From NCBI GenBank assembly GCA_900318265.1, contig ONKA01000015.1, positions 1-64,000 of the forward strand: a stretch of DNA of 64,000 nt. Direction: 5' to 3'. This document shows positions 36,085 through 44,016 of this stretch, in pieces. The position numbers and the translations under genes were made by a program. The notes beneath the pieces were generated by a model that was not told where the DNA came from, did no database searches, and saw only the letters and a list, made by a program, of their open reading frames with translations. The DNA is from an uncultured Bacteroidales bacterium (GTDB taxonomy: Bacteria; Bacteroidota; Bacteroidia; Bacteroidales; F082). The stretch's first letter is position 1, and every line of letters begins with the position of its first letter.

Positions 36085-37134
36085 ATGAAACGAACTATCT
36101 ACGTTATATGCTCTTTGGTGCTGTCAGTCCTCGCATTGCAAGCCAATGCACAAGTGAGCAATGGCTTGTATCGTGCTTTGACAGATGCCAACTCGGCCCG
36201 TGTGGTGGCTTTGGGTGGACTGCCGTTGCCCGTGCATGACGGCGATCTACAGACGGCTGTGTTCAATCCTTCGGCCATCTCGCCCGAGATGAACAACCAA
36301 CTGACTTTGTCGTATGTTGGTGATTTCAATGTAGGCACCAATTTCGCAACGGCGCAGTACAGCCACACCTTCGAGAACCTGGGCAGCTTCGCAACCTCGG
36401 TGCAATATTACAACTATGGTGCAATGCAGTATGCTTCCGAAAGCGGCTATACCGATGGTAGCACATTCAACGTTTCCGACTATGCCGTCACTCTCGGCTG
36501 GGGCCGTGAGCTGACCGACAAATGGAGCATCGGCGCCAACCTGAAATATGCCGGCGTGCAATATGAAGCAGGTCGCGCAGGCGCTTTGGGCGTGGATGTG
36601 GCCGGCACCTATTGGTCGTACTCCAACTGGGCCTTCACACTTGCCGCACGCAACATCGGAAGACAACTCTTCTCGCAGGAGCTGAATGTGGAGGACAAAT
36701 GGTTGCCTTTCTCCATGGATTTCATGGCTTCCAAGAAACTTGATCACCTGCCGCTGACCATCGTCATGGGCTACAAGGACATACAGCATTGGAACAAACT
36801 CTATGACGACCCGCTTGACTTGGCTGGTTATTATGATCCCATAACAGGTGAATACCAAGAGCCTTCAAAGGCTGCCAAGTTTTTCACCAACTTGGGTTGC
36901 CATCTGTTGATTGGCGGTGAGTTGGCCATTGGCAAGAATCTATTCCTGAGAGCGTCCTATAACTATGAGACGCATCGCGAGATGGGTGTGCCCGAGGCAC
37001 GTAGCTTGGTGGGCTTCTCTGCTGGCTTTGGCGTGAGAATCAAGGCCTTCCAAATCGACTATGCCCGTTCTAGGAACAATATCGTGGGCTCGCCCAACTT
37101 CCTGACTTTACGTGTTGACCTGAGTAAACTATGA
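36085..37134 (+). CDS. porQ: Type IX secretion system protein PorQ
   Basis: 349 residues with a signal peptide (1-22, ending QANAQ). A beta-barrel-like outer-membrane protein of the PorV/PorQ type: SARVVALGGLPLPVHDGDLQTAVFNPSAI near the start is the family signature. PorQ participates in attachment of T9SS cargo at the cell surface. In this window the C10 peptidase carries a candidate C-terminal sorting tail, consistent with a T9SS in the host. The start at MKRTIYVICS is chosen for the signal peptide. Confidence 0.85.
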   Translation: MKRTIYVICSLVLSVLALQANAQVSNGLYRALTDANSARVVALGGLPLPVHDGDLQTAVFNPSAISPEMNNQLTLSYVGDFNVGTNFATAQYSHTFENLGSFATSVQYYNYGAMQYASESGYTDGSTFNVSDYAVTLGWGRELTDKWSIGANLKYAGVQYEAGRAGALGVDVAGTYWSYSNWAFTLAARNIGRQLFSQELNVEDKWLPFSMDFMASKKLDHLPLTIVMGYKDIQHWNKLYDDPLDLAGYYDPITGEYQEPSKAAKFFTNLGCHLLIGGELAIGKNLFLRASYNYETHREMGVPEARSLVGFSAGFGVRIKAFQIDYARSRNNIVGSPNFLTLRVDLSKL

Positions 37135-37137
37135 AAA

Positions 37138-37215
37138 TGCTGAATGCTGAATGTGGAATGCTGAATGTAGAATAATCCCATCATTCAGCATTCATCATTC
37201 AGCATTCATAATTCA
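37138..37215. repeat. TGAATGC-type intergenic repeat, copy 4
   Basis: GCTGAATGCTGAATGTGG and AATGCTGAATGTAGAAT on the left oppose CATTCAGCATTCATCATTC and AGCATTCATAATTC on the right, filling the gap before recF. Confidence 0.85.
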
Positions 37216-37220
37216 ACAAT

Positions 37221-38339
37221 ATGTATCTTCACGAACTCAAACTGACGAATTTCAAGAACTGCGAATCGGCTGATCTGCTGTTTTCGGAGAACGTCAATTG
37301 TTTCGTGGGACTCAACGGGGCAGGTAAGACCAACATCCTCGATTCCATCTATTACCTCTCCTTTTGCAAGAGCTTCTTTGGTGCCACCGATAAGCAGAAC
37401 ATCCGCCACGAACAGGATTTCTTCGCTATCCATGGTGTGTATTCGCATGATGGCAAGGATGACGAGCTGGTGTCGTGTGTGCAGAAGCGCGACCAGAAGA
37501 AGTCGTTCCGCTTCAACAAGAAGGAATATGACCGTCTCAGCGATCATATCGGGAAGTTTCCTTTGGTGATGATCTCGCCTTACGACCGCGACCTCATCAA
37601 TGAGGGCAGTGATCTCCGTCGTAAGTTCATCGACGGTGTCATCTCACAGTTCGATCCCTTGTATCTCAACGCTTTGCTGAAATACAACCGCGCCTTGCTG
37701 CAACGTAATATGCAGCTGAAACAATTTGCAGAAAGCCGTCATTTCGACCGTGAGTTGCTCCGACTATGGGAGGACCAGTTGGCACAACATGCCGATGACA
37801 TCCATGCCAAGCGCCATCGGTTTTTGGAGGAGTTCCTACCCATCTTCCAGCATTACTATGAGATTGTCTCGGGCGGTACTGAGAAGGTGAATGTGATTTA
37901 CCAGTCGCGGCTGGATGAAAAGCCCTTGAATGAGCTCCTGGAAGAAAGCCTGCAACAAGACCGTTATTCGGGCTACACCAACGTAGGCATCCACAAGGAT
38001 GACTTGGAGTTTACTCTTGACGGCCATCCGTTGAAGCGCTTCGGCTCACAGGGACAGCAGAAGTCGTTTGTGGTATCGGTTCGCTTGGCACAGTTCGAGT
38101 TCAACTACCAGAAGATTGGCTACAAGCCCATTCTTTTGTTGGATGACATCTTCGACAAGCTCGACGACCAGCGCGTGATGAAACTTGTACGCCTCGTTGG
38201 TGACGAGCATTTTGGTCAGGTATTTATCACTGATACACAGCAGGGTAGGGTAGAGAAGCTGTTTGAAAACACCAACATCGACCACAAGATTTTCGAGGTG
38301 GAGAAAGGCTGCGTCAAAGAGATAGGAGGGGAGTTATGA
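37221..38339 (+). CDS. recF: DNA replication and repair protein RecF
   Basis: 372 residues, SMC-like ABC ATPase. Walker A GLNGAGKT (30-37), the signature region RRKFIDGVISQFDP and Walker B/D-loop ILLLDDIFDKLDDQR near residues 305-319. Loads RecA onto gapped DNA through RecO/R. Its stop overlaps the ATG of the DUF721 gene (ATGA), giving a translationally coupled pair. Confidence 0.94.
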   Translation: MYLHELKLTNFKNCESADLLFSENVNCFVGLNGAGKTNILDSIYYLSFCKSFFGATDKQNIRHEQDFFAIHGVYSHDGKDDELVSCVQKRDQKKSFRFNKKEYDRLSDHIGKFPLVMISPYDRDLINEGSDLRRKFIDGVISQFDPLYLNALLKYNRALLQRNMQLKQFAESRHFDRELLRLWEDQLAQHADDIHAKRHRFLEEFLPIFQHYYEIVSGGTEKVNVIYQSRLDEKPLNELLEESLQQDRYSGYTNVGIHKDDLEFTLDGHPLKRFGSQGQQKSFVVSVRLAQFEFNYQKIGYKPILLLDDIFDKLDDQRVMKLVRLVGDEHFGQVFITDTQQGRVEKLFENTNIDHKIFEVEKGCVKEIGGEL

Positions 38340-38626
38340 TTTACTACGACGTGAAGCCTTTGGGCGATCTTATCAAGGCGTTCTACGAACAGCATCGTGG
38401 CTCTGAGTATCTTGACGAAGTCAAGGTCGTCGAATCATGGCCAAAGGTGGTCGGGCCGTTCATTGCCTCGCATACCATCGACCTTTCCATCAAGGAGGGA
38501 AGACTGTTCGTCCGCGTCGACAGCGATGCCTTGCGCAGCGAACTGAGTTATTCCAAGTCCTTGCTGATGAAGAACTTGAACGAGATAGTTGGGAAGGAGA
38601 TCGTCAAAGAGATTGTTCTCAACTGA
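38336..38626 (+). CDS. DUF721/DciA-like protein
   Basis: 96 residues. The core WPKVVGPFIASHTIDLSIKEGRLFVRVDSDALRSELSYSK is typical of DUF721, whose members include the helicase loader DciA. Coupling to recF by a 4-base overlap fits a replication/repair role. A short example with no N-terminal extension. Function in Bacteroidota is inferred. Confidence 0.85.
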   Translation: MIYYDVKPLGDLIKAFYEQHRGSEYLDEVKVVESWPKVVGPFIASHTIDLSIKEGRLFVRVDSDALRSELSYSKSLLMKNLNEIVGKEIVKEIVLN

Positions 38627-38628
38627 GT

Positions 38629-41568
38629 TTACCTCTTGCAAATCAGCTTAAAATCGCAATACTTGCATTTTTTGTCATCTTCGGCCTGAACAAAAGGTGT
38701 TTTCGTGTCTAGCATCTCTTCGATAACGGCTTTCAGCATGGCGTCCATGTCGGCGATGAATGAGCTATCCTCTAGGAAGCTGTTGTCAACATCTGCGTCG
38801 TCTTTCTTGGCTGTGGCTTGCGAAAGACTGAATTCGATGTTGTGAGGATACTTTAATCCATGTATTGCTCCTTCAATGGCATTGGGATTCATTGACGGAT
38901 TCTCTTTAAGGTAAAGGTATTTGTAGAGAAGCAGTTGCAAAGCCTTTGCGGGAATTTGTCGCATATAGTCCAAGTTGCTCTCGCTGTGATGGCGCACAGG
39001 CTTTTTCAGGTCGGCGCTGTCTACCATGCCGGTCTTATAGTCGATGATGCGAGTTTGTCCACCGAATTGATCGATGCGGTCGGCTCTGCCGCCGATGATG
39101 AAATCGCCTTGGTCGGTATGGAGTTTGGTTTTTAGCTTGCCTTCGGTCTTGAGGATGACCAAGTCGCCGTTTATCAATTGCTTGGAGGTATAGTCGAGGT
39201 AGTTCTTCAGCTGTTGGTCGACTTTGACGTGGTTCAGGTAGTTGAAGCCCACATCGGGGAAGCCGTTGGGCGTGTTTTTGGCTTTGGATAGGGCCAATTT
39301 CTGTTCCCATTGTGGCTTGATGACCTCGTCAAAGCGTTTCTTGTCGATGATTTGTGGCTTGCCGTCTTGCGGGAGATAGTCATCGAACAAGAACTGCAGG
39401 GTGTCGTGGATGATGTTGCCAATGACGTCGGTGCCGGTCTCTTCCTCAATACTATTGTCCTTGATGTTGACGATATGCTTGAGATAGTACTGAAGCGGAC
39501 AGTTGAGGTAGGTCGACAGCGAAGTGGGAGAGAGACCTTTTTCCTCGTCTTCGAGTAGATGGCGAAGTTTCTTTAAAGCATCTTCGGTTTTCTGGGCGCT
39601 AAGGACTTTCGTCTCAATGGAAGACTTGGCCGTAGTGCTGAATGATGCTTCCTCAACTGTGATATTGGGGTTTTTGGCCAGTTCGTGTTTGATTTGCAGG
39701 ATGAAGCGGCTGGCCTCGCCACCGAAGGTCTCGTCTAGGTTATTAAAGTACAGGTAGATTGTCTTTCCGTTTTGCAACAGCCGATAGAAGTGGTAGGCCA
39801 CCACGGCTTGGCTTTCGGTGTAACTCGGCAGTCCGCAGGCACGGCGGATGAACTGGGGGATGAAGCTGCCTCGCGACTTGTCGGGTGGCAAGGTGCCTTC
39901 GTTGACGCTGAGTAGGTGCAGCCGCTCAAAGTCAAGGTTGCGTGTCTCAAGTAAGCCCATGATTTGCAGACCGTCGGTCTCGCTGCTGTTCAGCTTCAGA
40001 CTCGCTGCCGACGACAGCACCCGATACAATGCCTCAAGGCTGTGCGCATCTTTGACGTATTGGGTGTTTTGCGCAATAATATTTTGGAGTCGGCTGATGA
40101 TTTTCCCAATCTCGCTCACTTGGTTGAGGAGGAAATGGTTCTGGTATTGTTCTGTCTTTGATTGGAGCAAGTGCGCAACGAAAGCCAACAGTTGACTGGC
40201 AATGTTCAGCATTGCCGTTGGCGACAACTCGGAATCTCTGGTAAGTATCACCTTCAGAAACGCCTGGATGTTAGGCATTTGCTGTAGTGCTTCAATGTCA
40301 TTGCCCTCAAAAATGAACTTGCCTTCCTTTACGGTCTTGTATTTCCATTGACTGAAGGCGTCGAGCTCGTGTCTGGGGAAGATGATTTTGACGATTTCGA
40401 GGTCCATGAGTTGCAGGATGGGCCAGATGTAAAAGCCTTCAACTTGGCGTTTGGTACCGTTTTCAGTGATGTATCTGTTGATTTTGTCGCGGCGTGACAG
40501 GGCAAAACAAGCCTTAATGAGTTGGTTGACAGGCGTCTGATTAAGTGGATATCCCATGGAGACTTTGAAGCCCGGGCATGAGTTGGGGATGCTGTTCAAT
40601 ACGGGAATCAGCAGGTTCTCGTCGGCAAGGATGACGGCTTGCTTCTCGTCCTGAGTCTCTTGGGCTTTGTCTTGCTTTTCATCATGGATTTCTTGCAGTT
40701 TGGCTTGAAGAGCCTTGGCCTGCATGGCGTTGCCACAGGCACTGATGATGTGGATGGTCTTTTCCTCGGTCTGTAGGCGGTTGGCAATACCGTCTTTCAG
40801 CCATTCGGGATGGCGCTTTTGATATTTGCGGGCAAATGCACCAGCTTCGTTGACGGGGTCGTCAACATAATAATGGTCGTAATCGAAGAGGATCTCTGCT
40901 TTCCCGTTTTTTATCAAGGTGTCGATGATGTGCTCTTCTGTTGTGGTCAAAGCATTGAAGCCGGCGAAAATGATTTGTCTGTCACCGATTCTGGCAAGCA
41001 ATTCATTCTCAGATAGTTCCGATAGTTGTCGGGTAATCATGCCATAGTAGCCTTTGTGTTGATGGGTGAGACGTTCACGGAGTTGGAGGTAATACCCATG
41101 AAGCGATTTGTAGAATCCGAGGTATTGGATTTCCTTTTCTGTGTGATTCGAGCCGTTAACGTCCCAGAGCTTCAGTGCAGTTTCGTCGGCCACATACTGG
41201 AACACCTTTTCTGCGTCAATGCCGTACTGGTCAATCTCGTCAAAGTCTTTGGCCATTTGTGCCGCCTGACCGCCAAATGCGTTCAAGTCGCTGGTTTGTT
41301 CTATATGCCGTTCAGCATCAATGTCGATGAGTTCAAACAGCAGGTCGATTGTGTCAGCGAGGGCAGTGCCGCTCCACTGGATGACGGCTTCTTCGATGGA
41401 AATCATTTGCGGCAGCCAAAGGGTCTGCGCGCAGCTTGCTTTGAAAGCGTTGCGCAAATAGAAAGCCGCCCTTTTGTTGGGGAATACTACTGTAAGTTCC
41501 TGTTTCGTGAGGTCGTAGTGGCTTTGGATATGGTTTGCCAGCTTGGCTATGAAGGTGCCTTCGTTCAT
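38629..41568 (-). CDS. AddB-like helicase-nuclease subunit with C-terminal PD-(D/E)XK domain
   Basis: 979 residues. An inactivated UvrD-like half (TVVFPNKRAAFYLRNAF near the start; no intact Walker A) is followed by a RecB-type nuclease domain. This includes LSTYLNCPLQYYLKHIV, IGGRADRIDQFGGQTRIIDYKTG (catalytic Asp, then Asp-x-Lys). It ends with the cysteine trio Cys968-x2-Cys971-x5-Cys977. With the Cys in LNCP this forms the AddB-type iron-sulfur staple. Expected to act in double-strand break processing with an AddA partner not in this window. The stop lies one base before the MurU-like gene's stop-side neighbour, in a tight three-gene cluster. Confidence 0.85.
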   Translation of the reverse strand: MNEGTFIAKLANHIQSHYDLTKQELTVVFPNKRAAFYLRNAFKASCAQTLWLPQMISIEEAVIQWSGTALADTIDLLFELIDIDAERHIEQTSDLNAFGGQAAQMAKDFDEIDQYGIDAEKVFQYVADETALKLWDVNGSNHTEKEIQYLGFYKSLHGYYLQLRERLTHQHKGYYGMITRQLSELSENELLARIGDRQIIFAGFNALTTTEEHIIDTLIKNGKAEILFDYDHYYVDDPVNEAGAFARKYQKRHPEWLKDGIANRLQTEEKTIHIISACGNAMQAKALQAKLQEIHDEKQDKAQETQDEKQAVILADENLLIPVLNSIPNSCPGFKVSMGYPLNQTPVNQLIKACFALSRRDKINRYITENGTKRQVEGFYIWPILQLMDLEIVKIIFPRHELDAFSQWKYKTVKEGKFIFEGNDIEALQQMPNIQAFLKVILTRDSELSPTAMLNIASQLLAFVAHLLQSKTEQYQNHFLLNQVSEIGKIISRLQNIIAQNTQYVKDAHSLEALYRVLSSAASLKLNSSETDGLQIMGLLETRNLDFERLHLLSVNEGTLPPDKSRGSFIPQFIRRACGLPSYTESQAVVAYHFYRLLQNGKTIYLYFNNLDETFGGEASRFILQIKHELAKNPNITVEEASFSTTAKSSIETKVLSAQKTEDALKKLRHLLEDEEKGLSPTSLSTYLNCPLQYYLKHIVNIKDNSIEEETGTDVIGNIIHDTLQFLFDDYLPQDGKPQIIDKKRFDEVIKPQWEQKLALSKAKNTPNGFPDVGFNYLNHVKVDQQLKNYLDYTSKQLINGDLVILKTEGKLKTKLHTDQGDFIIGGRADRIDQFGGQTRIIDYKTGMVDSADLKKPVRHHSESNLDYMRQIPAKALQLLLYKYLYLKENPSMNPNAIEGAIHGLKYPHNIEFSLSQATAKKDDADVDNSFLEDSSFIADMDAMLKAVIEEMLDTKTPFVQAEDDKKCKYCDFKLICKR

Positions 41569-41569
41569 T

Positions 41570-42343
41570 TCAAAGTGTTTTTATATAGTTTTCGGCAGCT
41601 AGCAGTTGTTCGGGTTTGCCCAAATCGAACCAATAATCGGGCTGGATAGGTTTGGAAATGATGCGGTTGGTTTTAGCCAAATTGAGGTATAAATCAATGA
41701 CACTCTGAGGTTTGTCTTCAAATTCAGCAAACAAATCACTGCGAAAGAAATGCAGCCCGCTGAAGGCCATTTCTTTGTAGTAGGGTTGAGGTCCCTGAGC
41801 CCTGAGCCTGTCGAAGGGTCGAAGGGCCGACTCGTTATAGACCCATTTAAACTTCTCTTCCGACTTGTTGGTCCACCCAACAAGCCGGTTCTCATCGTCA
41901 AACAACAACTTCCTATTTGTCTCTCTGTCTTGCGTCAGCAACCAAGCATCATTTTCAGAATCAAGAAATTGCCTGCATATCTCACCAAGATTCACATTGC
42001 TGATGATGTCCACATTATGCACCAAAACCGCTTTTGAGTCCTTAAATAGGGGAGTGGCCTTGACGATGCCGCCGCCTGTGTCCATCAGCAGGGATCTCTC
42101 ATCGGAGATTTCGATGTCGGCGTCAAACTGATGTAGCTTAACAAAGTCAATAATCTGTTCGCTAAAATGATGCACATTGATGACGATGTGATAGAAACCG
42201 TTGGCAATCAGGTTCTCAATGCAATGCTGCAGCAAAGGCTTACCGTTAAGCTCTACCAAAGCCTTGGGCTTGTCTTGCGTCAGGGCTTTGAGACGGGTGC
42301 CAAGGCCGGCGGCCAAAATCATTGCGGTGGTGTCGTGCTTCAT
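41570..42343 (-). CDS. MurU-like sugar-phosphate nucleotidyltransferase
   Basis: 257 residues. N-terminal AMILAAGLGTRLKALTQDKPKALVEL is the nucleotidyltransferase signature (GxGTRL...PK). In Pseudomonas, MurU turns MurNAc-1-phosphate into UDP-MurNAc in peptidoglycan recycling, working after the kinase AmgK. Here the gene follows an AmgK-like kinase with an ATGA overlap, supporting the same pathway. An in-frame short repeat (41788-41830, encoding ALRPFDRLRAQGPQ) is inserted at about residues 171-185, in a surface segment between the GWTNKS and YKEMAFSGLHFF strands. Confidence 0.75.
   Translation of the reverse strand: MKHDTTAMILAAGLGTRLKALTQDKPKALVELNGKPLLQHCIENLIANGFYHIVINVHHFSEQIIDFVKLHQFDADIEISDERSLLMDTGGGIVKATPLFKDSKAVLVHNVDIISNVNLGEICRQFLDSENDAWLLTQDRETNRKLLFDDENRLVGWTNKSEEKFKWVYNESALRPFDRLRAQGPQPYYKEMAFSGLHFFRSDLFAEFEDKPQSVIDLYLNLAKTNRIISKPIQPDYWFDLGKPEQLLAAENYIKTL
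41788..41830. repeat. In-frame CTGAGCC/GTCGAAGG repeat inside the MurU-like gene
   Basis: GGTCCCTGAGCCCTGAGCC followed by TGTCGAAGGGTCGAAGG. It keeps the reading frame and encodes FDRLRAQG. The same sequence type is present twice in the adjacent kinase gene. Confidence 0.85.
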
Positions 42344-43911
42344 GCGTTATGCTCCTCCGTGATTTTGCGTTCGATGTGGTTCAGTTTCAGATGGATGTCG
42401 GGATAGGTCGCCTTAAGCCATTCGTATATGGTCTGGGCAAAGAAGACGGAGCGATGCTGGCCACCCGTGCAGCCGAACGAGACCATCAGGTTGCTGAAAT
42501 GCCGCTCACGGTAGTTGTCGACACTTTGTCCGACAATGCCTTTCACATGGTCAAGGAAGACATGGACGGGCGGCTTGGCCATGAGGTAGTCGATGACCTC
42601 CCAGTCGCGGCCTGTCTTGGTCTTGAACTCGGGTTCGCGGCCTGGATTGGGCAGAGCACGACAGTCGAACACGAAGCCGCCGCCGTTGCCGCTGAAGTCG
42701 TTGGGGTAGCCTTTTTTGAACGAGAAACTGTTGACGGTTACTGTGAGTTTAGAGTTTAGAGTTGAGAGTTTAGAGTCAGTTGGGAGTGGATAGTTGAGAG
42801 TTGAGAGTTGGGAGATGACGCTTTGGATTTCGGGGTGTTGGTTTAATGGGTGGGTTTCATTCCAGGCTTTCAGTTCTTTTAATGCGTAAGGGATGCTCTC
42901 GATGAAGTGCGACTTCTTCTGGATGAGGCCTCTGAAACCGTAGGCACCCAACACCTGCATCAATCGGAGATAGACAAAATAAGGCTGGTAGGTGTCGAAT
43001 TTGACGGCTTCCGGACTCATGTATTGTGACAATTCGGTCTTGTAATACTCGACCAATTCATCTCGGATGGCTTGCGGTATTTGCGCCTTCACCTGGTAGA
43101 GCAGCGAGACCACATCGTAGTTTAGCGGGCCTTTGCGACCGCCTTGGAAGTCGATGAAATACATATCTCCGTCTTTCACCATGATGTTGCGCGATTGGAA
43201 ATCGCGGTACATGAAGAAGTCGCAGGGCGCTTGGCAGACGAAGTCGGCGAAGGCTTCGAAGTCCTTGCCCAAGCGCGTCTCGTTGAAGTCGATTTCCTCG
43301 TGCGGCTTGACGAAATAGTACTTGAAATAATTGAGGTCGTCGATGATAGCCTGTCGGTCGAAGCGCTCGGTCGGGTAGGCCTTGCTGTAGTCCAAGCCTT
43401 GGTGTCCCAGCACTTGCAGCTTCACTAAGTGGCCTAATGCTTTTTTGTATAGTTCGATGACGTTTTCGCTATATGAAGCTAAGGTCCCTGAGCCCTCGGT
43501 TCCTGAGCCCTGAGCCCGTCGAAGGGTCGAAGGAGTCGAAGGGCCGTTGTCTAAAGGTCCCTGAGCCTGTCGAAGGGCCGACACATTGCTGGCTATTAAA
43601 GCTTTCTGCACATGCGCAAACAGATTGTCATCCCCAAAATCGCTTTGCAGATAACAGGTCTTTTCTTCGTTTACGGCAAAGACCTCCGGCACATTCAGCC
43701 CCAAGTCATGGAAATGCTTGCTGAAAGCGAGGAAAGCCTCGTTTTCTTCGACATTATTGCTGAAGGTGCCAATCAGGCTCTTGTTGTCTGTGATGATGCG
43801 GAAATACTTCCTAGCCGAGCCTGACTCAGCGATGGGCAGAATATCCTTGGGCGTTTCCCCGATGGAACGTGTCAGTTCTGCTAATATGTTTTGAATATCA
43901 GGAGTTTGCAT
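42340..43911 (-). CDS. AmgK-like phosphotransferase fused to RapZ C-terminal domain
   Basis: 523 residues. Residues about 20-340 form an aminoglycoside-phosphotransferase-type kinase with FFMYRDFQSRNIMVKDGDMYFIDFQGG (HxD-type loop as YRDFQSRN, then DFQGG). Residues about 385-523 match the C-terminal domain of RapZ (FVFDCRALPNPG; VSFGCTGGQHRSVFFAQ), the part that binds glucosamine-6-phosphate in E. coli; RapZ's own N-terminal P-loop domain is absent. Two segments are repeat-derived: about 110-145 (LRQAQGP ... LRRAQGSG) and the linker about 355-388 (QLSTLNYPL ... KLSTLNSKLTVT). The gene precedes the MurU-like gene with a 4-base overlap. A sugar kinase with amino-sugar sensing for cell-wall recycling is inferred. 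Confidence 0.8.
   Translation of the reverse strand: MQTPDIQNILAELTRSIGETPKDILPIAESGSARKYFRIITDNKSLIGTFSNNVEENEAFLAFSKHFHDLGLNVPEVFAVNEEKTCYLQSDFGDDNLFAHVQKALIASNVSALRQAQGPLDNGPSTPSTLRRAQGSGTEGSGTLASYSENVIELYKKALGHLVKLQVLGHQGLDYSKAYPTERFDRQAIIDDLNYFKYYFVKPHEEIDFNETRLGKDFEAFADFVCQAPCDFFMYRDFQSRNIMVKDGDMYFIDFQGGRKGPLNYDVVSLLYQVKAQIPQAIRDELVEYYKTELSQYMSPEAVKFDTYQPYFVYLRLMQVLGAYGFRGLIQKKSHFIESIPYALKELKAWNETHPLNQHPEIQSVISQLSTLNYPLPTDSKLSTLNSKLTVTVNSFSFKKGYPNDFSGNGGGFVFDCRALPNPGREPEFKTKTGRDWEVIDYLMAKPPVHVFLDHVKGIVGQSVDNYRERHFSNLMVSFGCTGGQHRSVFFAQTIYEWLKATYPDIHLKLNHIERKITEEHNA
42744..42813. repeat. In-frame tandem GAGAGTTTAGAGTT repeat in the kinase-RapZ linker
   Basis: Reiterated GAGTTTAGAGTT / GAGAGTTGAGAGTT units encode STLN-type repeats between the kinase and RapZ domains. 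No stop codon is introduced on the coding strand. Confidence 0.8.
43482..43582. repeat. In-frame CTGAGCC/GTCGAAGG repeat cluster inside the kinase domain
   Basis: Two to three copies of the element seen at 41788-41830 (CCCTGAGCCCTGAGCCCGTC, GAAGGGTCGAAGGAGTCGAA, GGTCCCTGAGCCTGTCGAAG). They keep frame and encode LRQAQGP, STLRRAQGSG and similar. Confidence 0.85.
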
Positions 43912-43981
43912 GAAATTCCATTGTTTTCTGTTGTTGCAAAGTTACAAAGAAAAAATGATTTGGTAATCCGCTAGAAATGTT

Positions 43982-43989
43982 TATCTTTG
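43982..43989 (+). promoter_or_regulatory. Promoter of the type I restriction locus
   Basis: TATCTTTG with TTTG at 43959-43962, spacing 19 bp; 27 bp before the hsdM ATG. The best-matching promoter in the window. Confidence 0.75.
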
Positions 43990-44016
43990 CAAATCTATAT
44001 ATAAATAGGTGCTGAT

